Assembly (NCBI GenBank): GCA_965234685.1
Contig: OZ248539.1
Location: 1,240,001-1,304,000 of the forward strand
Direction of reading: 5' to 3'
From: Fimbriimonas planktonicus
Lineage (GTDB): Bacteria; Armatimonadota; Fimbriimonadia; Fimbriimonadales; Fimbriimonadaceae
DNA length: 64,000 bases
Below the pieces are notes generated by a model, which saw nothing but the letters and a program-made list of their open reading frames with translations, had not been told where the DNA came from and did not search any database. Position numbers and translations under genes: made by a program. Of the stretch, positions 17,545 through 25,248 are shown piece after piece. Within the stretch, counting starts at the first letter, position 1. Each line of letters begins with the position of its first letter.

Positions 17545-18186
17545 CTACTTTGCCACCGTGCCCGCTGAGCGCGCTCCCGCGAGAAGCTCCTTGTATCGAG
17601 TCTCGGATAGAACCTTCTCCGAAAACGATCCACTTTCGATGACAGCCCGGAACCGCCGGATTTCATTGGCCAGAGAATCGTAAGCGGCCGATCTAAGCGC
17701 GGGTTCCGGCACTGCGATCCTCTGCAACCCATGAATGACTTCTAAATGGCCCCATCGCTCGCTTAGGCAAGCGTCCGGAATGACAAGCTCCTTACAATTG
17801 ACCTCTACCGAACTCAGCTTTTCGATCCAATCTAAGGCTACGACTCTAATAGCCTTGCCATCCGGGCGTTTTGCCCGCTCTCCTAATCCAATCGTCAAGA
17901 TCAACCAGTCCGAGACCCAGGTCAAGTTTTGATTCGGATTCGTAGCGCCGATCCGATTCATATCTTCCAGCAGCCGAGTAACTGCGCGGACCACGTCCTC
18001 GTTTGATGCTTCCTTACTCCGGGCTAAGATAGAAGCCGCAATCTCATCTGGGACAAGCACTTTCGGTTTTTTGAGCTTAGTCACCGGGATCGACCGATTA
18101 TCGTCTCCGGAAAATTGGCAACCCGCGGCAGAGATCACCGCAAGACACGCACACCACAGAGTTGCGTTTAGCTTTGGCCGTACCAT
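17545..18186 (-). CDS. putative lipoprotein, helical, unknown function
   Basis: A 213-residue protein with a good lipoprotein signal: hydrophobic LWCACLAVISAAG and then Cys near residue 23 (ISAAGC). The mature part is alpha-helical and contains no motif I recognise; its spacing of Leu/Ala helices is loosely HEAT-like. The ATG follows repeat unit 5 directly, so the unit supplies the whole upstream region. Confidence 0.6.
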   Translation of the reverse strand: MVRPKLNATLWCACLAVISAAGCQFSGDDNRSIPVTKLKKPKVLVPDEIAASILARSKEASNEDVVRAVTRLLEDMNRIGATNPNQNLTWVSDWLILTIGLGERAKRPDGKAIRVVALDWIEKLSSVEVNCKELVIPDACLSERWGHLEVIHGLQRIAVPEPALRSAAYDSLANEIRRFRAVIESGSFSEKVLSETRYKELLAGARSAGTVAK

Positions 18187-18204
18187 CTAGTGCTTTCCCC
18201 ACCC

Positions 18205-18325
18205 AACAGCAAAAGTCCGAGGACCACAGCGCACCCCGTGCGGACGCAAACTCAGAATCACAACCCCAGTGTAAATCAAATCTAGACCCTTGAATTGGTC
18301 AAATTCCGAAAAGCAAATCCGAACC
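18205..18325 (-). repeat. upstream unit, copy 5 (truncated)
   Basis: On the minus strand it has TTGACC, then TACACT at 18268-18273, followed by a diverged GTTTGCGTCCGCACGGGGTG and a conserved GTCCTCGGACTTTTGC. It ends about 20 bases before the lipoprotein ATG at 18186 and lacks the terminal hairpins of copies 1-3. Confidence 0.55.
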
Positions 18326-18733
18326 CCCGAACAAACCCGAACCCGAACCCGAACCCGAACCCAAAAAAGTTGGTTGACTTTCCGCCCCACCAGCACCTAT
18401 AAGCTAGATGCAACCCAACCGCCAAGCAAGCCCGCCGAAACCCGATTCAGACGGATCGGAAGCGGCACTCGAAAATTTAATTTACACTCGTCGCCAAGGC
18501 GGGAGCATTTATAAATAAATTTTCGGACCAAGAAACCGACCGCAGAATGCAAGCCCCCGACATTCCATACTCGGATCGCAAGAAACCCGAACTCCCGAAC
18601 CAATCCGAACAAATCCGAACCCAAAACGCCGTGTAAGTAATTAATCCGCTTGGGGGGTAACGTTAATTACACCGCCATCCATAGGCCACGCAAGGCCATT
18701 CAAAGCCACGCAAGGCCACACAGAGCGCCCCCG
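18303..18733 (+). repeat. composite intergenic repeat, locus A
   Basis: A gene-free stretch made of distinct modules: CCGAAC runs (18303-18362, 18588-18622); an AT-rich palindrome with AAAATTTA-type arms around CGCCAAGGCGGGA (18470-18526); a perfect inverted repeat GTAATTAA/TTAATTAC flanking a G-run (18637-18670); and GGCCA..CAAGGCC words ending in GCAAGGCCACACAGAGCGCC (18710-18729). The same modules, rearranged and inverted, recur at 40230-40760. Confidence 0.7.
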
Positions 18734-18764
18734 AACGGCCCCGCTCAGACCATACTATTTGCCG

Positions 18765-19484
18765 ATGACGGCAATAATCCCCGCCGCCGGGAAAGGCGTT
18801 CGAATGCAGGCCCTCACCGGAGGACTTCCAAAGGAGCTGCTCCCCCTGGGCGGAAAGACCGTGCTCGGCCGGATCGTCGAAGAGGCGCAGACCGTCGCCG
18901 AACGCGTCATCGTCGTCTCCGCTCCCGATAAGCCCGAGATCGAAACCTGGGCCGACGAGAACGACGTCGAACTCGTCTACCAATACGAGCGGCACGGATT
19001 CGCTGACGCGGTCGCCTGCGCCGATGTCGAAGATGATGTCGTCGTCCTCCTCGGAGATTGCCCCTACCACGGCGGCTCGCCCCTGGAACGAATGACCAAC
19101 ATCGTTCTGCGCGGCATCGATGGCTGCATCGCCGTCGAGGAGGTTTCGGCAGAAGCGATGTCGCGTTACGGAATCACCGAAGTCAACGACTGGGGCGGCA
19201 TCACAAACATTTTGGAAAAGCCGAAGCCCGATCAAACCGCCAGCCGCTGGGCCATCGCCGCGCGCTACGCCTTCTCGATTCGCACCATGGCGCAAATCCA
19301 GCGCGTCGTCGCCGAGCAAAAAGCCGCCCGGCCGGGACAAGAAGTTGGCCTCACCGAAGTCATCGTGACCCTCATCGAGCAAGGCGCCGACTTCAAAGCC
19401 GCCGCCCTCCAAGACGGCCAACGCCGCGCCGATTGCGGAACGCCGAGCGAATACGAAGCCGCCCAGAGGTTGCGATGGAACTAA
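18765..19484 (+). CDS. nucleotidyltransferase, sugar-1-phosphate NTP transferase family
   Basis: A 239-residue GT-A type nucleotidyltransferase that would activate a sugar-1-phosphate to an NDP-sugar. It shows the signature IIPAAGKGVRMQALTGGLPK, broken here only by the family's variable spacing, and LLGDCPYHGG with the metal-binding Asp. C-terminal VGLTEVIVTLIEQG resembles UTP-glucose-1-phosphate uridylyltransferases. The start is ATG 18765, with a -10-like TACTAT (18753-18758) six bases upstream and no ribosome site, hinting at a leaderless message. The next gene, a GHMP kinase, overlaps its end by 10 nt. Confidence 0.85.
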   Translation: MTAIIPAAGKGVRMQALTGGLPKELLPLGGKTVLGRIVEEAQTVAERVIVVSAPDKPEIETWADENDVELVYQYERHGFADAVACADVEDDVVVLLGDCPYHGGSPLERMTNIVLRGIDGCIAVEEVSAEAMSRYGITEVNDWGGITNILEKPKPDQTASRWAIAARYAFSIRTMAQIQRVVAEQKAARPGQEVGLTEVIVTLIEQGADFKAAALQDGQRRADCGTPSEYEAAQRLRWN

Positions 19485-20404
19485 CCGTCAAGTTCAGCGC
19501 CCCCGGCCGGTGCGGAATCATCGGCAACCCGAGCGACATCTATGGCGGAAAGGTCCTCTCCTGCTCCCTCCCGCTCCGTAACTCGGTCACGATCGAAATC
19601 GGCGAAACCACCAAACCTAATCTGCCCGACGACCGACGACTCTGGAACGCCGCCCTCGCCGAACTTCCGCTCACGGCTCCGGTGAAAGAGGTTAAGTACG
19701 AAAGCGAAGTTCCGAAATCCAGCGGTCTCGCCGGGTCCACTGCCCTGCTCTCCGCCCTCGTCGCCGCGATCCGGTTCCTGCGAAACGAGCCGTTCCACCC
19801 CAGCCCCGAGCTGGCCGAGCAAGTGCGATACATTGAGCGCCACCACGCCGAGGTGATGTGCGGCTATCAAGACGCCTACATGACCGTCCACGGCGGCCTG
19901 CAACTGATGAACTTCGCCGGCAAGCACCCGGTCCAACCCGGCCCCGCCGCTTCGCTGCAGCCTGTCAAAGCCGAGCTGCCGTTCCTAATCATCACTACCG
20001 GCGTCGAACGCCTCAGCGGCAGCGTCCACGGCCCGATGTCGGAACGCTGGCTCGCGGGTGAAGCCGCCGTCGTCGACGGCATCGCCGCCATCTCCGCCCT
20101 CGCCGAGCCCGGCGCAGCCGCGCTTCAAACCGGCGACTGGAGCACCCTAGCCGCGGCGATGACCGAAAACCAGCGCATCATCCGCGAACTCGGCGGATCG
20201 GGCGACCAAATCGACGAACTGATCGCCCGCTGTCTGGAGCACGGAGCTTTCTCGGCCAAACTCGCCGGAGCCGGCTTGGGCGGAACGGTCATCGCGCTCA
20301 CGCAAGACGCCGCAGGGTTAGAAGAAAAGCTCAGGGAAAATGGCTACTCCCGATTCACCCGACCCGTGATTTCCGAAGGCGTTCGACAAGAAACTTCGGG
20401 GTAA
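19475..20404 (+). CDS. GHMP-superfamily sugar kinase (glucuronokinase-like)
   Basis: A 309-residue small-molecule kinase. It begins MELTVKFSAPGRCGIIGNPSD and has the GHMP phosphate loop KSSGLAGSTALL near residue 90 and a C-terminal motif GAGLGGTVIAL. The N-terminus resembles glucuronokinase and heptose-phosphate kinases. It starts at ATG 19475-19477 inside the end of the nucleotidyltransferase gene. A kinase fused by overlap to a nucleotidyltransferase would phosphorylate a sugar at C1 and then make its NDP form. The exact sugar is not readable from the sequence. Confidence 0.85.
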   Translation: MELTVKFSAPGRCGIIGNPSDIYGGKVLSCSLPLRNSVTIEIGETTKPNLPDDRRLWNAALAELPLTAPVKEVKYESEVPKSSGLAGSTALLSALVAAIRFLRNEPFHPSPELAEQVRYIERHHAEVMCGYQDAYMTVHGGLQLMNFAGKHPVQPGPAASLQPVKAELPFLIITTGVERLSGSVHGPMSERWLAGEAAVVDGIAAISALAEPGAAALQTGDWSTLAAAMTENQRIIRELGGSGDQIDELIARCLEHGAFSAKLAGAGLGGTVIALTQDAAGLEEKLRENGYSRFTRPVISEGVRQETSG

Positions 20405-20414
20405 CGTTTCGGGC

Positions 20415-21245
20415 ATGACCGACTTTGTTCTCACCGGTTTCGCCGACGAAATCAGCCCCGACCTCGGAGTCCAGCTCGACACCATCTCCGGCCTCGGCAT
20501 CAAAGGTCTCGACCTCCGCGGCGTCAACGGCCTCAACGTCCTCGCCCTCTCAGACGACGACCTGAAGACGGTCAAGGACAAGTGCGACCAATACGGCCTC
20601 CACGTCAGCTGCATCGGCTCCCCGGTCAACAAGGTCGCCTGCACGCCAGAAAACCGAAAGGGCGAATTCGAGAAGCTCGAAAAGGCCATCCACGCCGCCA
20701 AACTCACCGGCACCGACCGAATCCGCTTCTTCACCCCCGAAGTCGGCCCGGACGAAAACGAGTCCAAGCGCGATGATGTCCTCGACTGGGTCCGCGAGCA
20801 AGTCGCCCTCGCCACCGACCACGGCATGATCCTGCTTCACGAAAACGACGCCCGATTCTGGGGCGCCTATCCGGAGAACGCCAAGATTCTCTTCGAGGAA
20901 ATCACGACGAAGCACCTCGTCGCCGCCTTCGACTTCGCCAACACCGTCCTCATCGGCTACCGCCCAATGACCGACTGGTTCCCCTGGCTCCTTCCCCACC
21001 TCCACACCCTCCACATGAAGGACGCCCTCGAGGCAGAGCACAAAGTTGTCCCCGTTGGCCAAGGCGAAGGCCAGGTCGAGGAAACCCTCCGCTGGCTCAT
21101 CGGCCAGGGCTGGAGCGGCCCGCTCACCCTCGAACCCCACCTCCAAGCCGCCGGCACTTTCGGTGGCTTCAGCGGCCCGCAGCTCTTCGAAGTCGCGACG
21201 AACGCGGTCAAAACGACCCTGCAAAAGGCTCACGAACCCGCATGA
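20415..21245 (+). CDS. sugar phosphate isomerase/epimerase (TIM barrel)
   Basis: A 276-residue xylose-isomerase-like TIM-barrel protein. Metal ligands are expected in LLHENDAR (Glu), AAFDFAN (Asp), TLHMKDA (His/Asp) and TLEPHL (Glu). It follows the kinase by 10 nt, and its stop overlaps the next gene's ATG as ATGA. Members isomerise or epimerise sugars, inositols or related polyols. With the kinase and nucleotidyltransferase upstream, a sugar-acid or polyol salvage route is a reasonable guess, not shown. Confidence 0.88.
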   Translation: MTDFVLTGFADEISPDLGVQLDTISGLGIKGLDLRGVNGLNVLALSDDDLKTVKDKCDQYGLHVSCIGSPVNKVACTPENRKGEFEKLEKAIHAAKLTGTDRIRFFTPEVGPDENESKRDDVLDWVREQVALATDHGMILLHENDARFWGAYPENAKILFEEITTKHLVAAFDFANTVLIGYRPMTDWFPWLLPHLHTLHMKDALEAEHKVVPVGQGEGQVEETLRWLIGQGWSGPLTLEPHLQAAGTFGGFSGPQLFEVATNAVKTTLQKAHEPA

Positions 21246-21988
21246 AGTTCGGAATGTGCGGATCGCTCGACGAAGCCCCGCTGATCCTCGAGGCCGGTTT
21301 CGACTACGTCGAAGGCTGGGCGGCGAACCTGTTCTCGCCCACGATCGAACCCGACGCCCGCGTTGCGGATAGCCGAATCATCCGAACCAACGGATTCTTC
21401 GGCGGCGACGTGAAGATCTACGACTCCACCCAAGCCGCCATCGACCGCGGCGTCGCCACCGCCCTCAACGCGGCCGAAGCTGGCGTCGAGCTGATGGTGG
21501 TCGGCAGCGGCGGCGCTCGCCGCGCCCCGGAAGGTGCCCCCGCGTCGGCTTACACCGCCATCTTCATGTCCGTCGTTGGCGCAATCCAAGCCTCTGTAGG
21601 CGACCGAATCATCCTTGCGCCAGAGCCGCTAAACCGGTTCGAGTGCAACGTAGGAACCGGCCTTTCGGAAATGGCCGCACTCAGCGAAGTCGTAGGCTGC
21701 AAGTACTGCGCCGACTCCTATCACGTACTCAAGGAATGGGCCGAGGACGAGGTTCCGGCGACGATTCAGAACTGGCGCATCGCCATGCCCTTCGCCCCCG
21801 CCCACGTTCACATTTCCGGCGGAGACCGAAAGCCACCCCGAGCCGATGATCCGGACCTTCAAACCTTCGTCGCCCGACTCCAGGAGTTCGGCTACGACGG
21901 CACGGTCAGCGTTGAAGCCAGCCGTGAAGCGACATTGGAGTCCTTCCAAGCAATCCTCGTCGAACTGCGCACTCTCTTCGCCAACTAG
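21242..21988 (+). CDS. sugar phosphate isomerase/epimerase (TIM barrel)
   Basis: A 248-residue second member of the same superfamily, distinct in sequence from its neighbour. Ligand positions: APEPLNRFE (Glu), CADSYH (Asp), HVHISGGDR (His) and SVEASRE (Glu). It is translationally coupled to the upstream isomerase by a 4-nt overlap and ends in a 4-nt convergent overlap with the phenylalanine hydroxylase gene. Two different isomerases in one operon suggest successive steps on one carbon skeleton. Confidence 0.88.
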   Translation: MKFGMCGSLDEAPLILEAGFDYVEGWAANLFSPTIEPDARVADSRIIRTNGFFGGDVKIYDSTQAAIDRGVATALNAAEAGVELMVVGSGGARRAPEGAPASAYTAIFMSVVGAIQASVGDRIILAPEPLNRFECNVGTGLSEMAALSEVVGCKYCADSYHVLKEWAEDEVPATIQNWRIAMPFAPAHVHISGGDRKPPRADDPDLQTFVARLQEFGYDGTVSVEASREATLESFQAILVELRTLFAN

Positions 21989-22893
21989 GCTGAAACCTGC
22001 AGGAAGCTGAGCAAATCGGCTTCCTCCAACTTCGGCTCACCCGGCGCAACATTGTCCAGCTTCCCCGCCCGCATCCAAGCCTCCAGGCGGTCCACAAGGT
22101 CGAACAAGTGGTCAAACGATTCGACCCAAAACAGGACGGGTTGGAAGTGGTCGATCTCAAAAGACTGATTGATCACCCACTCCAGTTGAAGCGGATACCT
22201 CTGAACCTTTGGCGAAACGATGGAATGCTCGATCTCGCCGTAGCTACTAAGCAGTCCGCTACCGTAAACCTTCAGCCCTTTTGGGCTATTCATCAGCCCG
22301 AACTCGATCGTAAACCAGAAGAACCGCGCCATCGCCTGAATGATGCTGGTGAGGCGCTGAATGCGCTCGCTTTCATCTGAAATGCTGTTCACGATCTCCG
22401 CCGCCGTATGCGCGCAGTCTCCAAACCGAACTAAAGCATCGGCAAAGGCGCGATCGGTATGCATCGGAACGTGCCCAGCGATATCGTGGAAGATGTCTGG
22501 CTCGGGCAAGTAATCCAGTCGGTCGCTGCGTCGAATCGTGATCGTGGTCGGAAACTCGCGATTCCGGAGGCAGTCGAAAAAGAGGAACGCCGGAACGTAC
22601 CCGCTCACGGCCTTCGCGCGAAATCCCGTAAGCGGATCCAGGAACCGGTTAACGTCCTCTAGCCGAGGCACTTGATTCGGATCGAGGCAGAGTGACTCGA
22701 TCCCTTTAAGAAACCACGCGTTGGCGTATAGCTCCCATCGAGGCTGCATCCGCTCGAATAGGCGCGCCCACGCCAAGTGGTTCTCCTCCGAGTAAAGCTC
22801 GAACGGCTGCTGAATATAAAGCTGGCCGCTAGCCTGCGCTTCCTCGATGAAGGGCGACTCCGTTGTCGTGAGACCGCTTAATCTCGTTGCCAC
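21985..22893 (-). CDS. phhA: phenylalanine 4-monooxygenase
   Basis: Pterin-dependent hydroxylase converting phenylalanine to tyrosine. The 302-residue protein has the iron ligands in PDIFHDIAGHVPM (His, His) and WFTIEFGL (Glu). The aromatic amino-acid hydroxylase core extends over most of its length, and there is no ACT regulatory domain, as in bacterial PhhA. I see no pterin-4a-carbinolamine dehydratase gene nearby, so cofactor recycling must be encoded elsewhere. Confidence 0.94.
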   Translation of the reverse strand: MATRLSGLTTTESPFIEEAQASGQLYIQQPFELYSEENHLAWARLFERMQPRWELYANAWFLKGIESLCLDPNQVPRLEDVNRFLDPLTGFRAKAVSGYVPAFLFFDCLRNREFPTTITIRRSDRLDYLPEPDIFHDIAGHVPMHTDRAFADALVRFGDCAHTAAEIVNSISDESERIQRLTSIIQAMARFFWFTIEFGLMNSPKGLKVYGSGLLSSYGEIEHSIVSPKVQRYPLQLEWVINQSFEIDHFQPVLFWVESFDHLFDLVDRLEAWMRAGKLDNVAPGEPKLEEADLLSFLQVSA

Positions 22894-22918
22894 AAGTCTA
22901 GGATATCACTTGGACCGG

Positions 22919-23788
22919 CTACTGGACGCTCTCGCTGGCCCAAGTAAAGCCCGCGGCCCGGAAGTCGGTGCGAAGTCCATGGGCGTCTTCGCACGTCTCT
23001 TTTCCGCACGGATGAAGCTGGTTGACGGAAGCCGAATCGGCATGACCATCGAAGTAGCTCACATTGGATCGCGTTCCAAAGAAGCCCTTAAAATTTTTGC
23101 CCCAGTAGTTGGCCATCGCTGGCTCCGTGTCCGAGCCGTGCTCGCAGTTGCCGTCCACACAACCACCGGGCCATTGGGTTCCGATTGATGGGAAGTCGCT
23201 CCACATGGCCACTTTGGCGATGTTTGCGATTCTTGCTGAGCTCTGCGTGATGCCTAGATCGACCGCCGCAATGGTGAGCGGGTCACCCCAGTGAGGACCG
23301 ATGCAAGTAGCCCCACCCGCACGCTCCGTGAGAGAGTCGTTCCACTGGTAATCCAACGGTGGATAGACGTCGGCGAAGAACTCCTTTCGACCAAGGGCCG
23401 ACTTTGCAATGTTTCCCACGCAGTTCGAGCTCGGATCCTCCATGAAATTCCCAAAGGGGTTGTTGCCTTGGCGTTGTTGCCAGGTTCCAATGCTAAATGG
23501 TGAGATTGGATTTTTGAAGATTGATCGACTCTTCGTGTACGGTATGAATCGGGCCGCGTTGGCGTAAAAGTCGGGCCAAGGGCAGAATGGAGTCGTATCG
23601 TCGTGGTCGCTGCTGTACAGCAAAGCGCCGACCGTGGACTGCTTCAAGTTAGAGAGATCAACTTCTCTTTTTGCGGCAGATTTTGCTTGTGCCAGCACGG
23701 GAAGCAACATGCCTGCAAGGATCACCGTGATCGCCATAACGACGAGCAGCTCGGTGAGTGTGAATCCTCGCTTCAAATTTCCTTGCAT
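22919..23788 (-). CDS. type II pseudopilin-like protein with C-terminal DGH motif
   Basis: A 289-residue prepilin-like protein. After KRGFTLTELLVVMAITVILAG comes the usual transmembrane N-methyl helix, cleaved after Gly, then DLSNLKQ and a large C-terminal domain ending near VSYFDGHADSA, the H-x9-DG type seen in planctomycete and armatimonad proteins. I start at ATG 23786-23788, nine bases after GAGG; a TTG at 23803 adds five residues. It may form or decorate a surface fibre or secretion pseudopilus. Not obviously in an operon. Confidence 0.87.
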   Translation of the reverse strand: MQGNLKRGFTLTELLVVMAITVILAGMLLPVLAQAKSAAKREVDLSNLKQSTVGALLYSSDHDDTTPFCPWPDFYANAARFIPYTKSRSIFKNPISPFSIGTWQQRQGNNPFGNFMEDPSSNCVGNIAKSALGRKEFFADVYPPLDYQWNDSLTERAGGATCIGPHWGDPLTIAAVDLGITQSSARIANIAKVAMWSDFPSIGTQWPGGCVDGNCEHGSDTEPAMANYWGKNFKGFFGTRSNVSYFDGHADSASVNQLHPCGKETCEDAHGLRTDFRAAGFTWASESVQ

Positions 23789-23927
23789 AGTTTGGAGCCT
23801 CAAAAACTTAGTGATTTGTATATCACAAAGTTCAAGGCAGTCACGGTCACGCGAAAGGGAAAACGCCCCACTACAGATTTCCGAGTGATTTATATCTTAT
23901 TTTGCGAGCAGTTAAGATACGAAACGT

Positions 23928-23950
23928 CTGCCCGCCGTTTAAACGGGCAG
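23928..23950 (-). terminator. possible terminator of the small lipoprotein gene
   Basis: Inverted repeat CTGCCCG/CGGGCAG with a 9-nt loop containing GTTTAAA, 11 nt after the stop codon at 23961. The following minus-strand bases (ACGTTTCG) form only a poor U tract. Confidence 0.4.
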
Positions 23951-23960
23951 TTCAGTTTTG

Positions 23961-24245
23961 CTAGCCACCACCAGGAACTGGGGCGCCACCTTTCGAACTG
24001 AGTACATCTTTGGCTTTGACGCCAGTTTCGGCCTCAATTTTTGCGTACTCTTTTTCTTTCTCGGGTTGCGGCATCGGGCTGCTCGCGATCGCTCGAATCT
24101 TGTCTTCTGGAGACATTCGCGCGATGGCGTTTTTCGCGTCATCGCCGGACATGCCTGCAGGGGCATTTCCAGCGTCGCATCCCGTGACAGTGCCGATTGC
24201 GACAGCTGCCAACAGACTCAGGGCAAAGGAATTTGGCTTAATCAT
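23961..24245 (-). CDS. small lipoprotein, unknown
   Basis: A 94-residue protein with a lipoprotein signal (SFALSLLAAVAIGTVTGC, Cys near 22). The mature part is short, with a helical segment SGDDAKNAIARMSPEDKIRA and a Gly/Pro tail. Start set at ATG 24243-24245, because the longer reading translates the hairpin at 24261-24288. It lies behind the pseudopilin gene; similar small lipoproteins follow pseudopilin genes elsewhere in this window (50688-50867), so the pairing may be functional. Confidence 0.7.
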   Translation of the reverse strand: MIKPNSFALSLLAAVAIGTVTGCDAGNAPAGMSGDDAKNAIARMSPEDKIRAIASSPMPQPEKEKEYAKIEAETGVKAKDVLSSKGGAPVPGGG

Positions 24246-24260
24246 TTCGGTTGGGAAGGA

Positions 24261-24288
24261 TATGGAACCGCCTTTCGGCGGTTCCATA
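24261..24288 (-). terminator. strong hairpin behind pseudopilin gene
   Basis: A perfect 12-bp stem (TATGGAACCGCC/GGCGGTTCCATA) closed by a 4-nt loop (GAAA on the minus strand) starts nine bases after the stop of the 24297 gene. There is no U tract behind it, so it may protect or process the mRNA end rather than terminate alone. It also lies in the leader of the small lipoprotein gene. Confidence 0.55.
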
Positions 24289-24296
24289 GATTTGTC

Positions 24297-25247
24297 TTAC
24301 TGGTTGTCCGGGGATGCCCAGTTGGTTCCCCACCAGTTGAACGCCTTACCGTTCTGCTCTGGGTGTGGTGCGCCCGCAGCCCAACCGATGTTTGTCGGGT
24401 TGGATCCACCTTCGCCGCCGTTCCAGGTGTCGTTGTAGATCAGGTCGCCGTTGTTGTTGATGTTAGGCAGAAGCTTCGTTGCTTGATAGAACTGAGCGTG
24501 CCCGTCCATGTGAGCCACGTTCGAACCGCCGTTCCAGTAGCCCGTCTTGACGCCCCAGAATCCGCTGAGACCGTTCTGGTTGCCTGGCCAGGTCTTTCCG
24601 CTTGGCGGGAAGTCAGACCATAGAACGACCTTCGCAATATTCACGAACTCGGTTGTTCCTGGGCCAACGCCTTCTACGCCGCCGTTGCTACCGCCACCGG
24701 AACCGCCGTTAGAAGACGTGTTTGGAGCTGGAGCAAAGTAGCCGTACGCGCCGGTGCATGGTCCCTGCTGGTATCCGAAAATGTTCGGGTTCAGTCGGTA
24801 GTCCATTGCTGGGTAGATGTCGCTGTAGTAGCGAGCGCCACCAACGGTGGAGGTTCCGAGACCAACGCAACCGTCGTTTGGCGGGAGCATGTAGCCAGGA
24901 GCGCCACCAGCGAAACCGTTGTCTGCCTTTTGTCGCTGAACTGCGCCCTGCTTTGCAGAGCTAGCCGGATTCTGGAAGATGTTTCGGTTCTTGGTGTACG
25001 GAAGGACGCGTGCTGCGAAAACGTAGTCTTCCTGCCAGTTCGTGTGCGGCAGATAGTCGTCTGCGTCGTTGCTGTAAATCAACGATGCGGTCATGTTCTG
25101 CTTCAGGTTCGAAAGGTCAGAAGTCTTCTTTGCGGCAAGCTTAGCTTGAGCGAAAACTGGGAACAGGATAGCGGCAAGAATCGCGATGATCGCGATAACG
25201 ACGAGAAGTTCAATGAGCGTAAAGCCCTGTCTGCGTTGACTCTTCAT
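24297..25247 (-). CDS. type II pseudopilin-like protein with C-terminal DGH motif
   Basis: A 316-residue prepilin-like protein: RQGFTLIELLVVIAIIAILA forms the processed N-terminal helix, then SDLSNLKQNM, a glycine-rich middle (SSNGGSGGGSNGG) and NVAHMDGHAQFYQ near residue 263. The start codon comes one base after the stop of the GH13 gene (TAACATG), so it should be translated together with an exported amylase. This ties it to starch or maltodextrin use under LacI-type control, which is unusual for a pilin-like protein. Confidence 0.88.
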   Translation of the reverse strand: MKSQRRQGFTLIELLVVIAIIAILAAILFPVFAQAKLAAKKTSDLSNLKQNMTASLIYSNDADDYLPHTNWQEDYVFAARVLPYTKNRNIFQNPASSAKQGAVQRQKADNGFAGGAPGYMLPPNDGCVGLGTSTVGGARYYSDIYPAMDYRLNPNIFGYQQGPCTGAYGYFAPAPNTSSNGGSGGGSNGGVEGVGPGTTEFVNIAKVVLWSDFPPSGKTWPGNQNGLSGFWGVKTGYWNGGSNVAHMDGHAQFYQATKLLPNINNNGDLIYNDTWNGGEGGSNPTNIGWAAGAPHPEQNGKAFNWWGTNWASPDNQ

Positions 25248-25248
25248 G

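Noticed and set aside
14053..18325. Chromosomal integron
   Set aside because: The array of same-strand small genes is suggestive, but I find no attC-type ends (GTTRRRY/RYYYAAC pairing across a unit) and no integrase. The units lie before gene starts rather than behind stops.
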